A stretch of DNA of 64,000 nt from Allobosea sp035944375 (GCF_035944375.1 NZ_DASZBE010000044.1); one strand, 5' to 3'. Counted from the first letter of the stretch, positions 1 to 8,355 are shown. Notes: generated by a model not told the origin, from the letters alone. A program made the numbers and translations.

Positions 1-91
1 CGGGACGGATGCTCGGCCTCATGATCCAGCACCATCCGCACCGCGCAGGCGCGCACCTCAGGCAAAACTTGTTCGTTGTCTTGCTCGTCAT
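1..91 (-). pseudogene. IS3-family transposase OrfA, N-terminus, frameshifted
   Basis: From the ATG at 91-89 the product begins MTSKTTNKF, the typical N-terminus of an IS3-family OrfA with a helix-turn-helix. After the phenylalanine codon the frame is wrong by one base. Reading resumed in the neighbouring frame gives PEVRACAVRMVLDHEAEHPS, which matches the family. A one-base deletion around position 66-68 is the simplest explanation. The rest of the gene lies beyond the left edge. The copy is therefore probably dead, unless the shift is a sequencing error. Confidence 0.7.
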
Positions 92-141
92 CGCTCCACC
101 TTCTCAGGAGTTGCAGCCTCCGACAAACCCGGGGCGATTCA
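1..141 (-). mobile_element. IS3-family insertion sequence, partial (runs off left edge)
   Basis: Read on the minus strand, the outer end begins at position 141 with TGAATCGCCCCGGGTTTGTC, which has the form of the terminal inverted repeat of IS3-family elements of the IS51 type. A ribosome binding site (AGGTGG) and the start of an orfA-like reading frame follow. Only this end is inside the window, so the second inverted repeat and the target duplication cannot be seen. The family call rests on the terminal sequence together with the OrfA N-terminus. Confidence 0.75.
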
Positions 142-505
142 GTCGAACGAAAAGCGCATCTGGCAGGGGACATCGGCGAACAACGAGCCGACATGCGCTA
201 ACAGCGAACGTAGCAATAGCCGGCTCGGACGGTGAGGTCGTGGCCCGCAAGAGCAATGTTCCGCGCTGAGCTAGCGCTTCGACGTAGTGACTGATGCGAG
301 ACCGACCCCGATCGCTCTCCGACTCACGGCCAAACGGCAAGGGAGCCTCATCGGCAAAGTCTCCATGGGGCGGGTCCGATTTCGCCTAGTTCGGAGCGGC
401 AGAGCTCAACCCTCCACGGCCGACTCGCCAAATGCTCGGCCGCCGGTTATCCGCGGCTGGTCGCGGACAGGATCGCGCGGCAGCGGCGTAGTGAGGTGGG
501 GTCAG
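142..505. other. No gene recognised between the IS end and the HAD phosphatase gene
   Basis: Open frames exist here on both strands, but none has a recognisable family, a convincing ribosome binding site or a conserved motif. The phosphatase frame extends upstream to 287, yet that extension is low-complexity Arg/Ser/Pro sequence with no match to the family, so it is treated as non-coding. The only clear signal is the purine-rich GAGGTGGGG at 492-500, which serves the start at 506. Confidence 0.5.
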
Positions 506-1048
506 ATGACGTTGACAGTGACGAGGCCTCCGGCTGCGGACGCCATGGCCCCGATGGCGTTCTTCGATCGGGACGGGGTTCTCAACGAGGAGGTCGACTA
601 TGCCTTCCGGATCGACCAGATCGTCTGGGTGGAGGGTGCTTTTGCGGCCGTTCGCCGCCTGAACCTGCTCGGCTACCGGGTCGTGGTGGTCACAAACCAG
701 TCAGGGGTCGGACGCGGCTACTACACAGAGGACGATGTGCGCTCGCTCCACGGGCAGATGAACCGGATCATGATCGAGAACGGCGCCCGCATCGACGGCT
801 TCTACTATTCCGCGCACCATCCGGAGGCGGCGCTCGCCGCCTACCGGGCCGATCATGAGGATCGCAAACCGCGCCCGGGCATGCTGCTCAAGGCGATGCA
901 GGCCTTCCCCACGGAGCGGGAGCGGTCGTTCCTCGTCGGGGATCGCTCGACCGACATTCAGGCCGCGGCTGCCGCGGGGGTTAGGGGCTTCCTGTTCGAA
1001 GGAGGCGACCTCGACGCCTTCATTGCCGGCCAGCTAGGGCGCTTGTGA
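506..1048 (+). CDS. HAD-IIIA phosphatase, heptose-bisphosphate phosphatase (GmhB)-like
   Basis: A 180-residue HAD-superfamily phosphatase. Motif I (FDRDGVLN), motif II (VVTNQSGVGRGYY), motif III (RKPRPGML) and motif IV (LVGDRSTDIQ) are all present in order, which is the layout of D-glycero-D-manno-heptose-1,7-bisphosphate 7-phosphatase in LPS core heptose synthesis. The zinc loop that GmhB usually carries (C-x-H followed by C-x-C before the RKP) is replaced by SAHH and HED, so the zinc cysteines are missing and the substrate may differ. The start at 506 follows GAGGTGGGG and fits the family length. It stands alone between an IS end and a gene remnant, on the side of other sugar-nucleotide genes. 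Confidence 0.75.
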   Translation: MTLTVTRPPAADAMAPMAFFDRDGVLNEEVDYAFRIDQIVWVEGAFAAVRRLNLLGYRVVVVTNQSGVGRGYYTEDDVRSLHGQMNRIMIENGARIDGFYYSAHHPEAALAAYRADHEDRKPRPGMLLKAMQAFPTERERSFLVGDRSTDIQAAAAAGVRGFLFEGGDLDAFIAGQLGRL

Positions 1049-1107
1049 CAAATCCCTACCCCAACCGGTGCCGAGGTGGCGGCACCATTCTGCTAAGCCC
1101 GTCCGGC

Positions 1108-1328
1108 TGTTCACCCTGCCTTCGCCAACGTGCCGGTCGATAAGCGTCAATTTACCCACCGTAGAATCGAGGCGCTTCAGGGGGGCAATGCGATACTCGA
1201 CGCTGATCGGGGCGGTCGGCACCGATCAAGGCTCCGGTCACGCGTCCGCCGCACAGCACCCAAGCGCTCGCCATTTGGATTGTAGCCGCGGCCGGCAGCA
1301 ATCTCGTTGAGGGCGGCGAGGCGCCTGA
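1108..1328 (-). pseudogene. Aldo/keto reductase C-terminal remnant
   Basis: Read on the minus strand this stretch gives IQMASAWVLCGGRVTGALIG, then, after a change of frame, LIDRHVGEGRVN. Both match the C-terminal end of the larger aldo/keto reductase at 3925-4947 (MAIAWVLRGGRVTSALIG and LIDQHAGEGGVN). At DNA level the two stretches align throughout, with small indels and many substitutions. The N-terminal three quarters are missing, frames are broken and no start exists, so this is a dead, partly deleted paralogue. The alignment stops abruptly near 1328. Confidence 0.75.
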
Positions 1329-1365
1329 TGTCCGGCCGCTTGCGTGCTGCGGCCTTGCGCGGCTG

Positions 1366-1415
1366 GCATTTTCATGCTGACCACGGGCGGCCGTGCCCGC
1401 AGCCGGCTTCCCTCC
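1366..1415. repeat. Leader segment shared with 5061-5108
   Basis: The stretch from GCATTTTCATGCTGACC to CGGCTTCCCTCC resembles 5061-5108 (GCATTCACGCTGACC to CGGCTTCCCTCC), including similar flanking bases. At 5061-5108 it lies upstream of the larger aldo/keto reductase. Here it lies directly beside the reductase remnant. The two places therefore look like copies of one ancestral segment, this one having lost most of the gene. It now forms the region just before the gene at 1431. Confidence 0.5.
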
Positions 1416-1430
1416 AAACCGGAGCTCGCC

Positions 1431-2345
1431 ATGCCCCTCCCCGGCGTTCGCGGTATCGGCATCACGGCCGGTCAACCCGCCAGCGATCTTTCGGACCTGC
1501 CAACGCTGCTCGACAAGGCTGAGCGGCTCGGCGTTGACACCGTCGAACTGCCGACCTGCGCGATGGACCTCATCATCGGCGGGCGGATCCGTCGGCCGCA
1601 TCTCGAGCGACTGAAGCAGGCCTGCGCCGGCCGTTCGCTCGGCTACAGCGTGCATGGCCCGCTTGCGATCAACCTCTTCGACGATCCGGTCCGGCTGCCG
1701 CGCCATTTCGATGTGCTCAAGGCCTCACTGGAGATCGCGGGCGAGCTCGGCGCGCTCCACTACGTCATGCATTCTGGCGTCATGCCACTGCAGCCCGACG
1801 AGGTAATCGATGCGGCCTATGGACGCCAGCGCGAATGGCTCGCCCGCGCCGGCGACGTGGCACGCGATTGCGGGCTGCTGCTCTGCGTCGAGACGATGTT
1901 CGACTACCAGCCCAGCCGGCTGCATGCGTCGCTGCCCTCGCGACTCGCTCGCGAGATCGCCACCATCGGCCACGCCCATGTCTGGGCGACGCTGGATTTC
2001 AGCCACGCCTTCCTGAGGTTGGGCTCCGTCGGCGGTGACTATCTGGCGGAGGTCGCGGCGCTTGCGCCCTTCGCCAAACATCTGCACCTGCACGATTCCT
2101 TCGGGCGGCCCGACGCCTTCGAGACGGTGTTTCCGAGCGAGAAATTCGCCTTCGGCCATGGCGACATTCACCTGCCCGTCGGCTGGGGCGCCATTCCCTG
2201 GGAGGCGCTGATGGAGCGCTGCGTCTTCCCGGACGGCGTTCTGTTCAACATCGAGCTCAATCCGCGGCTCTGGTACGCTGTCGACGAGTGCCTCGAAAGG
2301 ACTAGGGCACTCGTTGAACGGGCGCAGACCAGCGCGAGCCGCTGA
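1431..2345 (+). CDS. Sugar phosphate isomerase/epimerase-like TIM-barrel protein
   Basis: A 304-residue protein of the xylose-isomerase-like TIM-barrel superfamily (AP endonuclease 2 type). Features seen include an early GVDTVELPT strand, YSVHGPLAIN, LHYVMHSG, a metal-ligand-like LCVETMFDY, ATLDFSHAF, KHLHLHDSFG and a late FNIELNPR. The histidines, aspartates and glutamates at strand ends are the expected divalent-metal ligands. The start at 1431 is preceded by GGAG at 1421; an upstream extension in the same frame crosses the repeated leader and is not conserved. Substrate unknown. The neighbourhood of sugar genes makes a sugar or sugar phosphate plausible. Confidence 0.7.
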   Translation: MPLPGVRGIGITAGQPASDLSDLPTLLDKAERLGVDTVELPTCAMDLIIGGRIRRPHLERLKQACAGRSLGYSVHGPLAINLFDDPVRLPRHFDVLKASLEIAGELGALHYVMHSGVMPLQPDEVIDAAYGRQREWLARAGDVARDCGLLLCVETMFDYQPSRLHASLPSRLAREIATIGHAHVWATLDFSHAFLRLGSVGGDYLAEVAALAPFAKHLHLHDSFGRPDAFETVFPSEKFAFGHGDIHLPVGWGAIPWEALMERCVFPDGVLFNIELNPRLWYAVDECLERTRALVERAQTSASR

Positions 2346-2356
2346 AGCAATCAGAC

Positions 2357-3778
2357 TCAGGCCGTCGTCTCGCGCGCGAGTTTCAGCCCTTCCTGAAGCA
2401 GGGCGCCCGCCGCTGCCTCATCCATCGCCTCGACATAGACGCGCAGTTCGGGCGCATTGCCGGAGGCGCGGAAATGGACAGTGTTGCCGTTGCCCAGCGT
2501 GAGGCGCAGGCCGTCGCGCCGGTCGCGGGCCGCGACGCCGCCATGGCTGGCGAAAGCTGCGTTGCGATAGGCCGGGTCGTCCGCGTCGAGCCTGGCGATG
2601 AAGGCGGCCGTCTTCTCCTGAGGCACCTCCTGGAGCCGGTTCGACAGAGCGATGGCAAAATTCTGCTCGGCGGCGAGGCGGCTCAGCGGTTTCTGGGCGC
2701 GGGCAATGGCCGTCAGGGTGGCGAGGATCGGCAGCATCGCGTCGCGGGTCGGCAGGGCGGCGAGGCTGACGCCTTCATGCGCGACATCCGAGCCCAGCAG
2801 CACGCCGCCATTGGCCTCGAAGCCGACCACGAGGAGCGCACCGGCAGCCGCCGCCTCCGCCATACCGGCGATGACATAGGGGGAACCGACGCGGGTGCGG
2901 ACCACCTGCTGGAACAGGCCCAGCCGCTCCAGCGCCGAATTCGAAGTCACCGGCGTCACGATCACGTCCGCACCGAGAAAAGCCGCCGTTAGCGCGCCGA
3001 CGAGATCGCCGCGGAGGAACAGGCCCGACTCGTCAGCGACCAGCGGGCGATCGGCATCGCCATCAGTCGAGACGATCGCGTCGAGCTTCTGGCTGCCGGC
3101 CCATTGGGCCGCCAGCGCCACGTCCTCGGGACGCAGCGCTTCGGTGTCGACGGGGATGAAGCGGTCGGCGCGCCCGAGCGGGACGGGCGTGGCGCCGAGC
3201 GCGGCGATCAGGTCGCAGATCACATCGCGTCCGACCGATGAATGCTGGTAAACGCCGACCGTCAGGCCACGAATGGCATCCGCGCCGAAAAATTCGCGAT
3301 AGCGGGCCTCGTAGGCGGCCAGCGCATCGTGTCTGCGGGGCGTGACCGGCTCGTCGGGGGCGACAGAGAGGTTCAGTTTCGCATGCCAGGCAAGGATCCG
3401 CGCCTCGTCCGCCTTATCGATTTCGCCCTGGCTGCGATAGAATTTGAGGCCGTTTCGATCGTCGGGGATATGGCTGCCCGTGACCATGATGGCCGGCGCG
3501 CCGCACTGCGCGGCCGCGAGCGCCAGCGCCGGCGTCGGAATCGCCCCGCAATCGACCGCAACCAGCCCGGCATCGACGATGGCCCGCGCGCATTGCGCCG
3601 CAATCAGTGGGCTCGACGAGCGCAGATCCCGCCCGATCAGAACCTCCCCGCCTGGTCCCGCCGCGCCGTCCTCGCCGATCATCGCGCAGAAGGCGCGGAC
3701 ATGGCTGTAGGCCGGCAGGCCGACGAGCTCGGTGACGAGGCCGCGCAGGCCCGAGGTTCCGAATTTGAGACTCGTCAT
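2357..3778 (-). CDS. Phosphomannomutase / phosphoglucomutase family enzyme
   Basis: A 473-residue alpha-D-phosphohexomutase. The N-terminal FGTSGLRG motif, the phosphoserine loop TGSHIPDDRNGLKFY, the metal-binding loop STDGDADRPL, the sugar-binding GFEANGG segment and a C-terminal phosphate-binding RASGNAPELR are seen in the family order. It interconverts hexose 6-phosphate and 1-phosphate; the TGSHIP loop is the style found in rhizobial phosphomannomutases of the NoeK kind, so mannose-1-phosphate for GDP-mannose is likely. The start at 3778 is chosen because AGGTGG lies six bases upstream; a GTG at 3787 is also open. Together with the nearby UDP-sugar dehydrogenase it points to polysaccharide synthesis. 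Confidence 0.85.
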   Translation of the reverse strand: MTSLKFGTSGLRGLVTELVGLPAYSHVRAFCAMIGEDGAAGPGGEVLIGRDLRSSSPLIAAQCARAIVDAGLVAVDCGAIPTPALALAAAQCGAPAIMVTGSHIPDDRNGLKFYRSQGEIDKADEARILAWHAKLNLSVAPDEPVTPRRHDALAAYEARYREFFGADAIRGLTVGVYQHSSVGRDVICDLIAALGATPVPLGRADRFIPVDTEALRPEDVALAAQWAGSQKLDAIVSTDGDADRPLVADESGLFLRGDLVGALTAAFLGADVIVTPVTSNSALERLGLFQQVVRTRVGSPYVIAGMAEAAAAGALLVVGFEANGGVLLGSDVAHEGVSLAALPTRDAMLPILATLTAIARAQKPLSRLAAEQNFAIALSNRLQEVPQEKTAAFIARLDADDPAYRNAAFASHGGVAARDRRDGLRLTLGNGNTVHFRASGNAPELRVYVEAMDEAAAGALLQEGLKLARETTA

Positions 3779-3924
3779 CGGGACCACCTGTCAATGTTGC
3801 GGACACGGATCGCCGTCGTCGCAGACGGCTTCGGGGAGCTTGGGTTCCTAATCTGACGACGCCACCGGAGGCAACGGGATGCCGCTAGCCGATGCGGGGC
3901 CAAGCTCAGCCCCATCGTCCCAGC

Positions 3925-4947
3925 TCACCGCTCCGCTGAGGCCGCCCAGATGTTGACCCCGCCCTCGCCGGCATGCTGGTCGATGAGGGCCAGTTCCTCC
4001 GCCGTGAAATCGGGCCGCTTCAGGGCCGCCACGCAATCCTCCACCTGTTCGGGGCGGCTGGCGCCGATCAGGGCCGACGTGACGCGGCCGCCGCGCAGCA
4101 CCCAGGCGATCGCCATCTGGGCGAGGCTCTGGCCGCGGCCGGCGGCGATCTCGTTGAGGGCGGCGATGCGCCTGAGGTTGTCGTCGGAGAGGAAGCCGTC
4201 GCGGAAGGAGGGCGCCTTCTTCGCGGCGCGGCTGCCCTCGGGCACGCCCCCGAGATATTTCGAGGTCAGCATGCCCTAGGCCAGGGGCGAGAACACGATC
4301 GAGCCGATGCCCTCCTGATCGAGCGTGTCGAGCAGACCGTCCTCCTCGATCCAGCGGTTGATCATCGAATAGCTCGGCTGGTGGATCAGGCAGGGCGTGC
4401 CGAGGCTGCGCAGGATCGCGGCGGCCTCGCGCGTGCGCCTGGCGTTGTAGGAGGACAGCCCGACATAGAGCGCCTTGCCCTGACGCACGGCCGTGTCGAG
4501 CGCGCCCATCGTCTCTTCCAAGGGCGTGTCGGGATCGAAGCGGTGCGAATAAAAGATGTCGACATAGTCGAGCTTCATCCGCTTCAGGCTCTGGTCGAGG
4601 CTGGAGAGCAGATATTTGCGGCTGCCCCATTCGCCATAGGGGCCCGGCCACATTCGGTAGCCGGCCTTGGTCGAGATCACCATTTCGTCGCGATGGCCGG
4701 CGAAATCGCGCCGCAGGATCTCCCCGAACGCCGTCTCGGCCGAGCCGGGCGGCGGCCCGTAATTGTTGGCGAGATCGAAATGGGTGATGCCGAGGTCGAA
4801 GGCGGTGCGGCAGATCCGGCGGCCGAGATCGGGCGCGGTGGTCTCGCCGAAATTATGCCAGAGACCGAGCGACAGGGCCGGCAACTTGAGACCACTGCGG
4901 CCGCAGCGGTTATAGGTCATCTGGTCGTAGCGGGTCTCGCTGGGCAT
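3925..4947 (-). pseudogene. Aldo/keto reductase (YghZ/Mgr-like) interrupted by an amber stop
   Basis: The frame encodes about 340 residues of an aldo/keto reductase similar to L-glyceraldehyde-3-phosphate reductase (YghZ). The family landmarks are a TAFDLGITHFDLANNYG segment with the catalytic aspartate and tyrosine, VISTKAGYRMWPG (catalytic lysine), YVDIFYSHRFDP (catalytic histidine) and a C-terminal WVLRGGRVTSALIGASRP. Codon 224 (plus-strand 4276-4278) is TAG in the conserved FSPLA-Q-GMLTSKYL stretch, where glutamine (CAG) is expected; one C-to-T change explains it. No frame change accompanies it. Unless the stop is suppressed or is a sequencing error, only the first 223 residues are made, lacking the NADP-binding C-terminus. 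Start 4947 is preceded by GGGAGGGAAGAGG. Confidence 0.85.
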
Positions 4948-5060
4948 CGGCCTCTTCCCTCCCGATTCGGCATGGTCCAGTGACGTTAGCGCTTTGCCGT
5001 CTCGGTGGCAGCCGCCATCGGGCTCCGGCCGCGTGCATGTGGGGCTCTTGTGCGGCCGGC

Positions 5061-5108
5061 GCATTCACGCTGACCGCAGCCGGCCCGGCCCGCACCCGGC
5101 TTCCCTCC
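5061..5108. repeat. Leader segment shared with 1366-1415
   Basis: This is the second copy of the segment described at 1366-1415, here between the 5' end of the aldo/keto reductase (minus strand) and the 3' end of the UDP-sugar dehydrogenase. No protein is supported in it. The copies differ by point changes and short indels. Confidence 0.5.
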
Positions 5109-5183
5109 CGCAATTGTCCGACCCTGCCGACCCGCGCAACGCAGTTCGGACGCTGGCTCGTCCTCTCAGCCCGCCAGGTCGGG

Positions 5184-6548
5184 CTAGGCCTTGACGATAT
5201 GAGGGCGCTGCAGGCCCGCCCTGTGGCAGACGTTCCGGGTGTCGAGGACGAGAGGGACGGCATCGACCAGGGCGGCATAGTCCACGCCGTCATGGTCGGT
5301 GGCGATCAGGGCGGCGTCATAGCCGCCGGTGAGCGCCTCATGCCAGGACACGCCACGCCGACCATGCAAGCTGGCATGCTCACGCATCGGCGGCAGCTGC
5401 GCCACGAATGGGTCATGGAAATCGACGGTCGCCCCCCTGCCCTCGATCAACTCGATCAGGCTGAGCGCCGGGCTCTCGCGCACATCGTCGACATTCTTCT
5501 TGTAGGCGACGCCCAGCACGAGGATGCGCGAGCCGTTGAATCCGCGCCGATGGATCTGATCGAGCGCTTCGCCCAACCGCGCCAGGACATAGCGCGGCAT
5601 CGCGGTGTTGACCTCCCCGGCAAGCTCGACGAAGCGGGTGGAGAGCCCGAATTCGCGCGCCTTCCAGGTCAGGTAGAACGGATCGATCGGGATGCAATGG
5701 CCACCGAGCCCGGGGCCGGGATAGAAGGGCATATAGCCGAAAGGCTTGGTCTTGGCGGCCTCGATCACCTCCCAGACATCGATACCCATGGCGTCGAAGA
5801 CGACCTTGAGCTCGTTGACCAGCGCGATGTTGACCGCCCGGAAAATGTTCTCGGTCAGTTTCACGGCCTCGGCCGTCTCGATGGTCGAAACCGGCACGGT
5901 GTGCTGCACCACCTCGCCATAAAGCGCCAGCGCCATCCTCAGCGCCTCAGGACCGTCGCCACCGACCACTTTCGGGATCGCGGCAGTCGCGAAATCGGCA
6001 TTTCCGGGGTCCTCGCGCTCCGGCGAATAGGCCAGGAAGAAATCGCGGCCCGAGATCAGCCCGCCCTTCTCCAGGATCGGCTTCATCACCTCGGCCACGG
6101 TGCCGGGATAGGTCGTGCTTTCGAGCACGATCAGCTGGCCCGGCCGCAGGGTCCTGGCGATCTGGCGGGTGGTGTCGGCGACGTAGCTGAGATCGGGCTC
6201 GCGCTGGCGGGTCAGCGGCGTCGGAACGCAGACCAGGATCGCGTCCATCTCGCCGAGCCGGGAGAAATCCGTGGTCGCATCGAACCGGCCCTGCGTGCGG
6301 AAGGCGGCGAGCCCGGCGCCGTCGATATGCCGGATATAGGAGCGCCCGGCCGCCAAGGCCTCGATCTTGGACGGGTCGATGTCGAAGCCGAGCACGCAGT
6401 GCCCGCAGGCGGCGATGGCTTGCGCCAGCGGCAACCCGACATAACCCAGCCCGATGATGCCGACGCGAGACCGGCCCTTTCGGAATCGCTCTTCGAGAAC
6501 GGCAGCGTCGACGAGCGCCCCATTCCCGAGAGCCGAGGTATCGATCAT
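5184..6548 (-). CDS. UDP-N-acetylhexosamine (nucleotide sugar) 6-dehydrogenase, WbpA/TviB type
   Basis: A 454-residue UDP-glucose/GDP-mannose dehydrogenase family enzyme. It has an N-terminal Rossmann motif (GIIGLGYVGLPLA), the VCVPTPL stretch, STTYPGT, a conserved KLTENIFRAVNIALVNEL central helix, and the catalytic cysteine in PGLGGHCIPIDPFYL. The C-terminal domain contains LGVAYKKNVDDVRESPAL. Such enzymes oxidise UDP-GlcNAc, UDP-GalNAc or UDP-Glc twice with NAD to the uronic acid for capsule or O-antigen. The motif style fits the UDP-HexNAc branch better than Ugd. The start at 6548 is preceded nine bases by GGAA; an ATG at 6557 is an alternative. No glycosyltransferases are adjacent. Confidence 0.85.
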   Translation of the reverse strand: MIDTSALGNGALVDAAVLEERFRKGRSRVGIIGLGYVGLPLAQAIAACGHCVLGFDIDPSKIEALAAGRSYIRHIDGAGLAAFRTQGRFDATTDFSRLGEMDAILVCVPTPLTRQREPDLSYVADTTRQIARTLRPGQLIVLESTTYPGTVAEVMKPILEKGGLISGRDFFLAYSPEREDPGNADFATAAIPKVVGGDGPEALRMALALYGEVVQHTVPVSTIETAEAVKLTENIFRAVNIALVNELKVVFDAMGIDVWEVIEAAKTKPFGYMPFYPGPGLGGHCIPIDPFYLTWKAREFGLSTRFVELAGEVNTAMPRYVLARLGEALDQIHRRGFNGSRILVLGVAYKKNVDDVRESPALSLIELIEGRGATVDFHDPFVAQLPPMREHASLHGRRGVSWHEALTGGYDAALIATDHDGVDYAALVDAVPLVLDTRNVCHRAGLQRPHIVKA

Positions 6549-6755
6549 GAATGGCATTTCCGATTTCGCTACGACACCTGAGAGAGGCGCGGCCGCATCC
6601 GGTAACGCGCCATGCCTATTGCGCGCAAGCAAGGCAGCAGATTGCACACGGCCCCTGATCGCGCTGACTCGCTGGCAGGAAGACCGCTTGCACGTCGTGG
6701 CCCTCTCGCCCGGAGAGAAGGCGGGGCCTTTCGAGCGATCCTCTGACCCCCGTTG

Positions 6756-7358
6756 TCAGAAGGCGACGCCGTGGCGGGACAGTTCCGCCCGCAGGTCGAT
6801 CGGCTCGACGAAATGGACGCCCTTCATGCCGAGCTGGCGGGCGGTTTCGATATTGCGGGCGCTGTCGTCGACGAAGATGCAGTCTGCGGCGGCGAGATCA
6901 TAGCGCTCCAGCAGGATGCGGAAGATTGCCGGATCGGGCTTGATCACGCGTTCATGCGCGGAAACGACGACGCCGTCGAAGCTCTGCAGGAAGGGAAAGC
7001 GGATCAGACACTCGGCCCATTTCTCGCGCGAGAAATTGGTGATGGCGTAGACCTTGTCGCCGCGCCCCTTCATTTCCTCCAGCACGGAGACGCTGTCCTC
7101 GATCAGGCCCGGCACGGCCTCATGCCAACGCTCGTCATAGGCGCGGATCTGGCTTTCCCATTCCGGGTGGCTGGCGACGAGCAGGGCGACGCCCTCCTCC
7201 CAGCTGCGGCCGCGATCCTGCTCGAGATTCCAGGCGGCGGTGCAGACGTTCTGCAGGAACCAGGCACGCTTCTCGTCGTCGGGGATCATCTCGCGATAGA
7301 CCCGGAAAGGGTCCCAGCGGATCAGGACATTGCCGACATCGAAAACGACGGTGGGCAT
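6756..7358 (-). CDS. HAD-IA family hydrolase
   Basis: A 200-residue haloacid-dehalogenase subfamily IA hydrolase. Motif I is VVFDVGNVLIRWD, motif II is AITNFS, motif III lysine lies in HERVIKPDPAIF, and motif IV is IFVDDSARNIETA. The DVGNVL form of motif I is common in a YihX-like group of phosphatases (alpha-D-glucose-1-phosphate phosphatase relatives), but the substrate cannot be assigned. The start at 7358 has GGAAG eight bases upstream. The gene is divergent from the MsrQ-like gene at 7468, with about 110 bases between for both promoters. Confidence 0.75.
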   Translation of the reverse strand: MPTVVFDVGNVLIRWDPFRVYREMIPDDEKRAWFLQNVCTAAWNLEQDRGRSWEEGVALLVASHPEWESQIRAYDERWHEAVPGLIEDSVSVLEEMKGRGDKVYAITNFSREKWAECLIRFPFLQSFDGVVVSAHERVIKPDPAIFRILLERYDLAAADCIFVDDSARNIETARQLGMKGVHFVEPIDLRAELSRHGVAF

Positions 7359-7467
7359 GATGGGCTTCCATGAGAGTGTGGCGCTCACGGGCTTGTGTGC
7401 GCCTGCGTGAGACAAATGCCCGAACTCTCGCGTATCGCAAGCAGCCGCTGCAAGATTGGAGGGCACA

Positions 7468-8355
7468 ATGACGCAATGGTTGCCATGGCTGGACCGGCAG
7501 GGGCGCCTGTCGGGCCTGCGGCTGAGCGTCTTCGTGCTGGTGCTGGTGCCGGCCGCGATCCTCGCTTTTGAGGCCTGGACGGGGCAGCTCGGCTCCAAGC
7601 CCTGGACGCGGGCGGTTCACGACACCGGCACCTGGTCGGTGCGTCTGCTGCTGGTGACCCTCGCGATCTCGCCGCTGCGGCGCATCCTCGACTGGAGCAA
7701 GCTGATCGGCGTGCGCCGGATGCTGGGGCTCTCGGTGTTGGCCTATGCCACCGCGCATCTGGCGCTCTACTGCATCGACCTCGCCTTCGACTGGGGCCTG
7801 ATCATCTCCGAGATCGTCAAGCGCTTCTATCTGCTCGTCGGCATCACCGCGCTGGCGGGGCTCGTCGCGCTGGGCGCGACCTCGACCGATGGCATGATCC
7901 GGCGGCTGGGAACGCGGCGCTGGCAGACGCTCCACAATCTCGTCCATCCGATCATGCTGCTCGCCCTGCTGCATTTCACCCTGCAGTCCAAGATCGACGT
8001 GACGCAGCCGGCGCTGATGATCGGGCTCTTCGCCCTGCTGATCGTCTATCGCGGGCTGGAGCGGCTCAAAGTGGCCCCGACGACCCCGGTGCTGGTCGCA
8101 GCCGCTTTGGCGACGGGTCTGGTGACGGCGTTGTGCGAGACCGCCTGGTATGCCTTCGCAACGGGGGCTTCGGCCTGGCTCGTCTTCCAGGCCAATGCCG
8201 ATGTCGTGGTCTATCAGGATCTCACCGCCCTGCGGCCGGGCCATTGGGTCGCGCTCGCCGGGCTGACGGTTGCGCTTTGCGGGGCCTTCCGCCGCCGCGG
8301 CGACCGGCCGGAGCGCCGCAGCCGGGCGGGCACGCCGGCGGGCGCGGTGTCCTGA
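7468..8355 (+). CDS. msrQ: MsrQ-like haem-binding membrane subunit (ferric reductase-like)
   Basis: A 295-residue inner-membrane protein with about six hydrophobic segments. Conserved features of MsrQ/YedZ are seen: SVRLLLVTLAISPLRR, RRMLGLSVLAYATAHL with a haem-ligand histidine, and RRWQTLHNLVHPIMLLALLH with further histidines. MsrQ passes electrons through haem and flavin to periplasmic MsrP, which repairs oxidised methionine. The usual msrP partner is not visible next to it; the flanking genes are a HAD hydrolase and an exporter. The start at 7468 has GGAGGG at 7458. The C-terminal 30 residues are arginine-rich. Confidence 0.85.
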   Translation: MTQWLPWLDRQGRLSGLRLSVFVLVLVPAAILAFEAWTGQLGSKPWTRAVHDTGTWSVRLLLVTLAISPLRRILDWSKLIGVRRMLGLSVLAYATAHLALYCIDLAFDWGLIISEIVKRFYLLVGITALAGLVALGATSTDGMIRRLGTRRWQTLHNLVHPIMLLALLHFTLQSKIDVTQPALMIGLFALLIVYRGLERLKVAPTTPVLVAAALATGLVTALCETAWYAFATGASAWLVFQANADVVVYQDLTALRPGHWVALAGLTVALCGAFRRRGDRPERRSRAGTPAGAVS

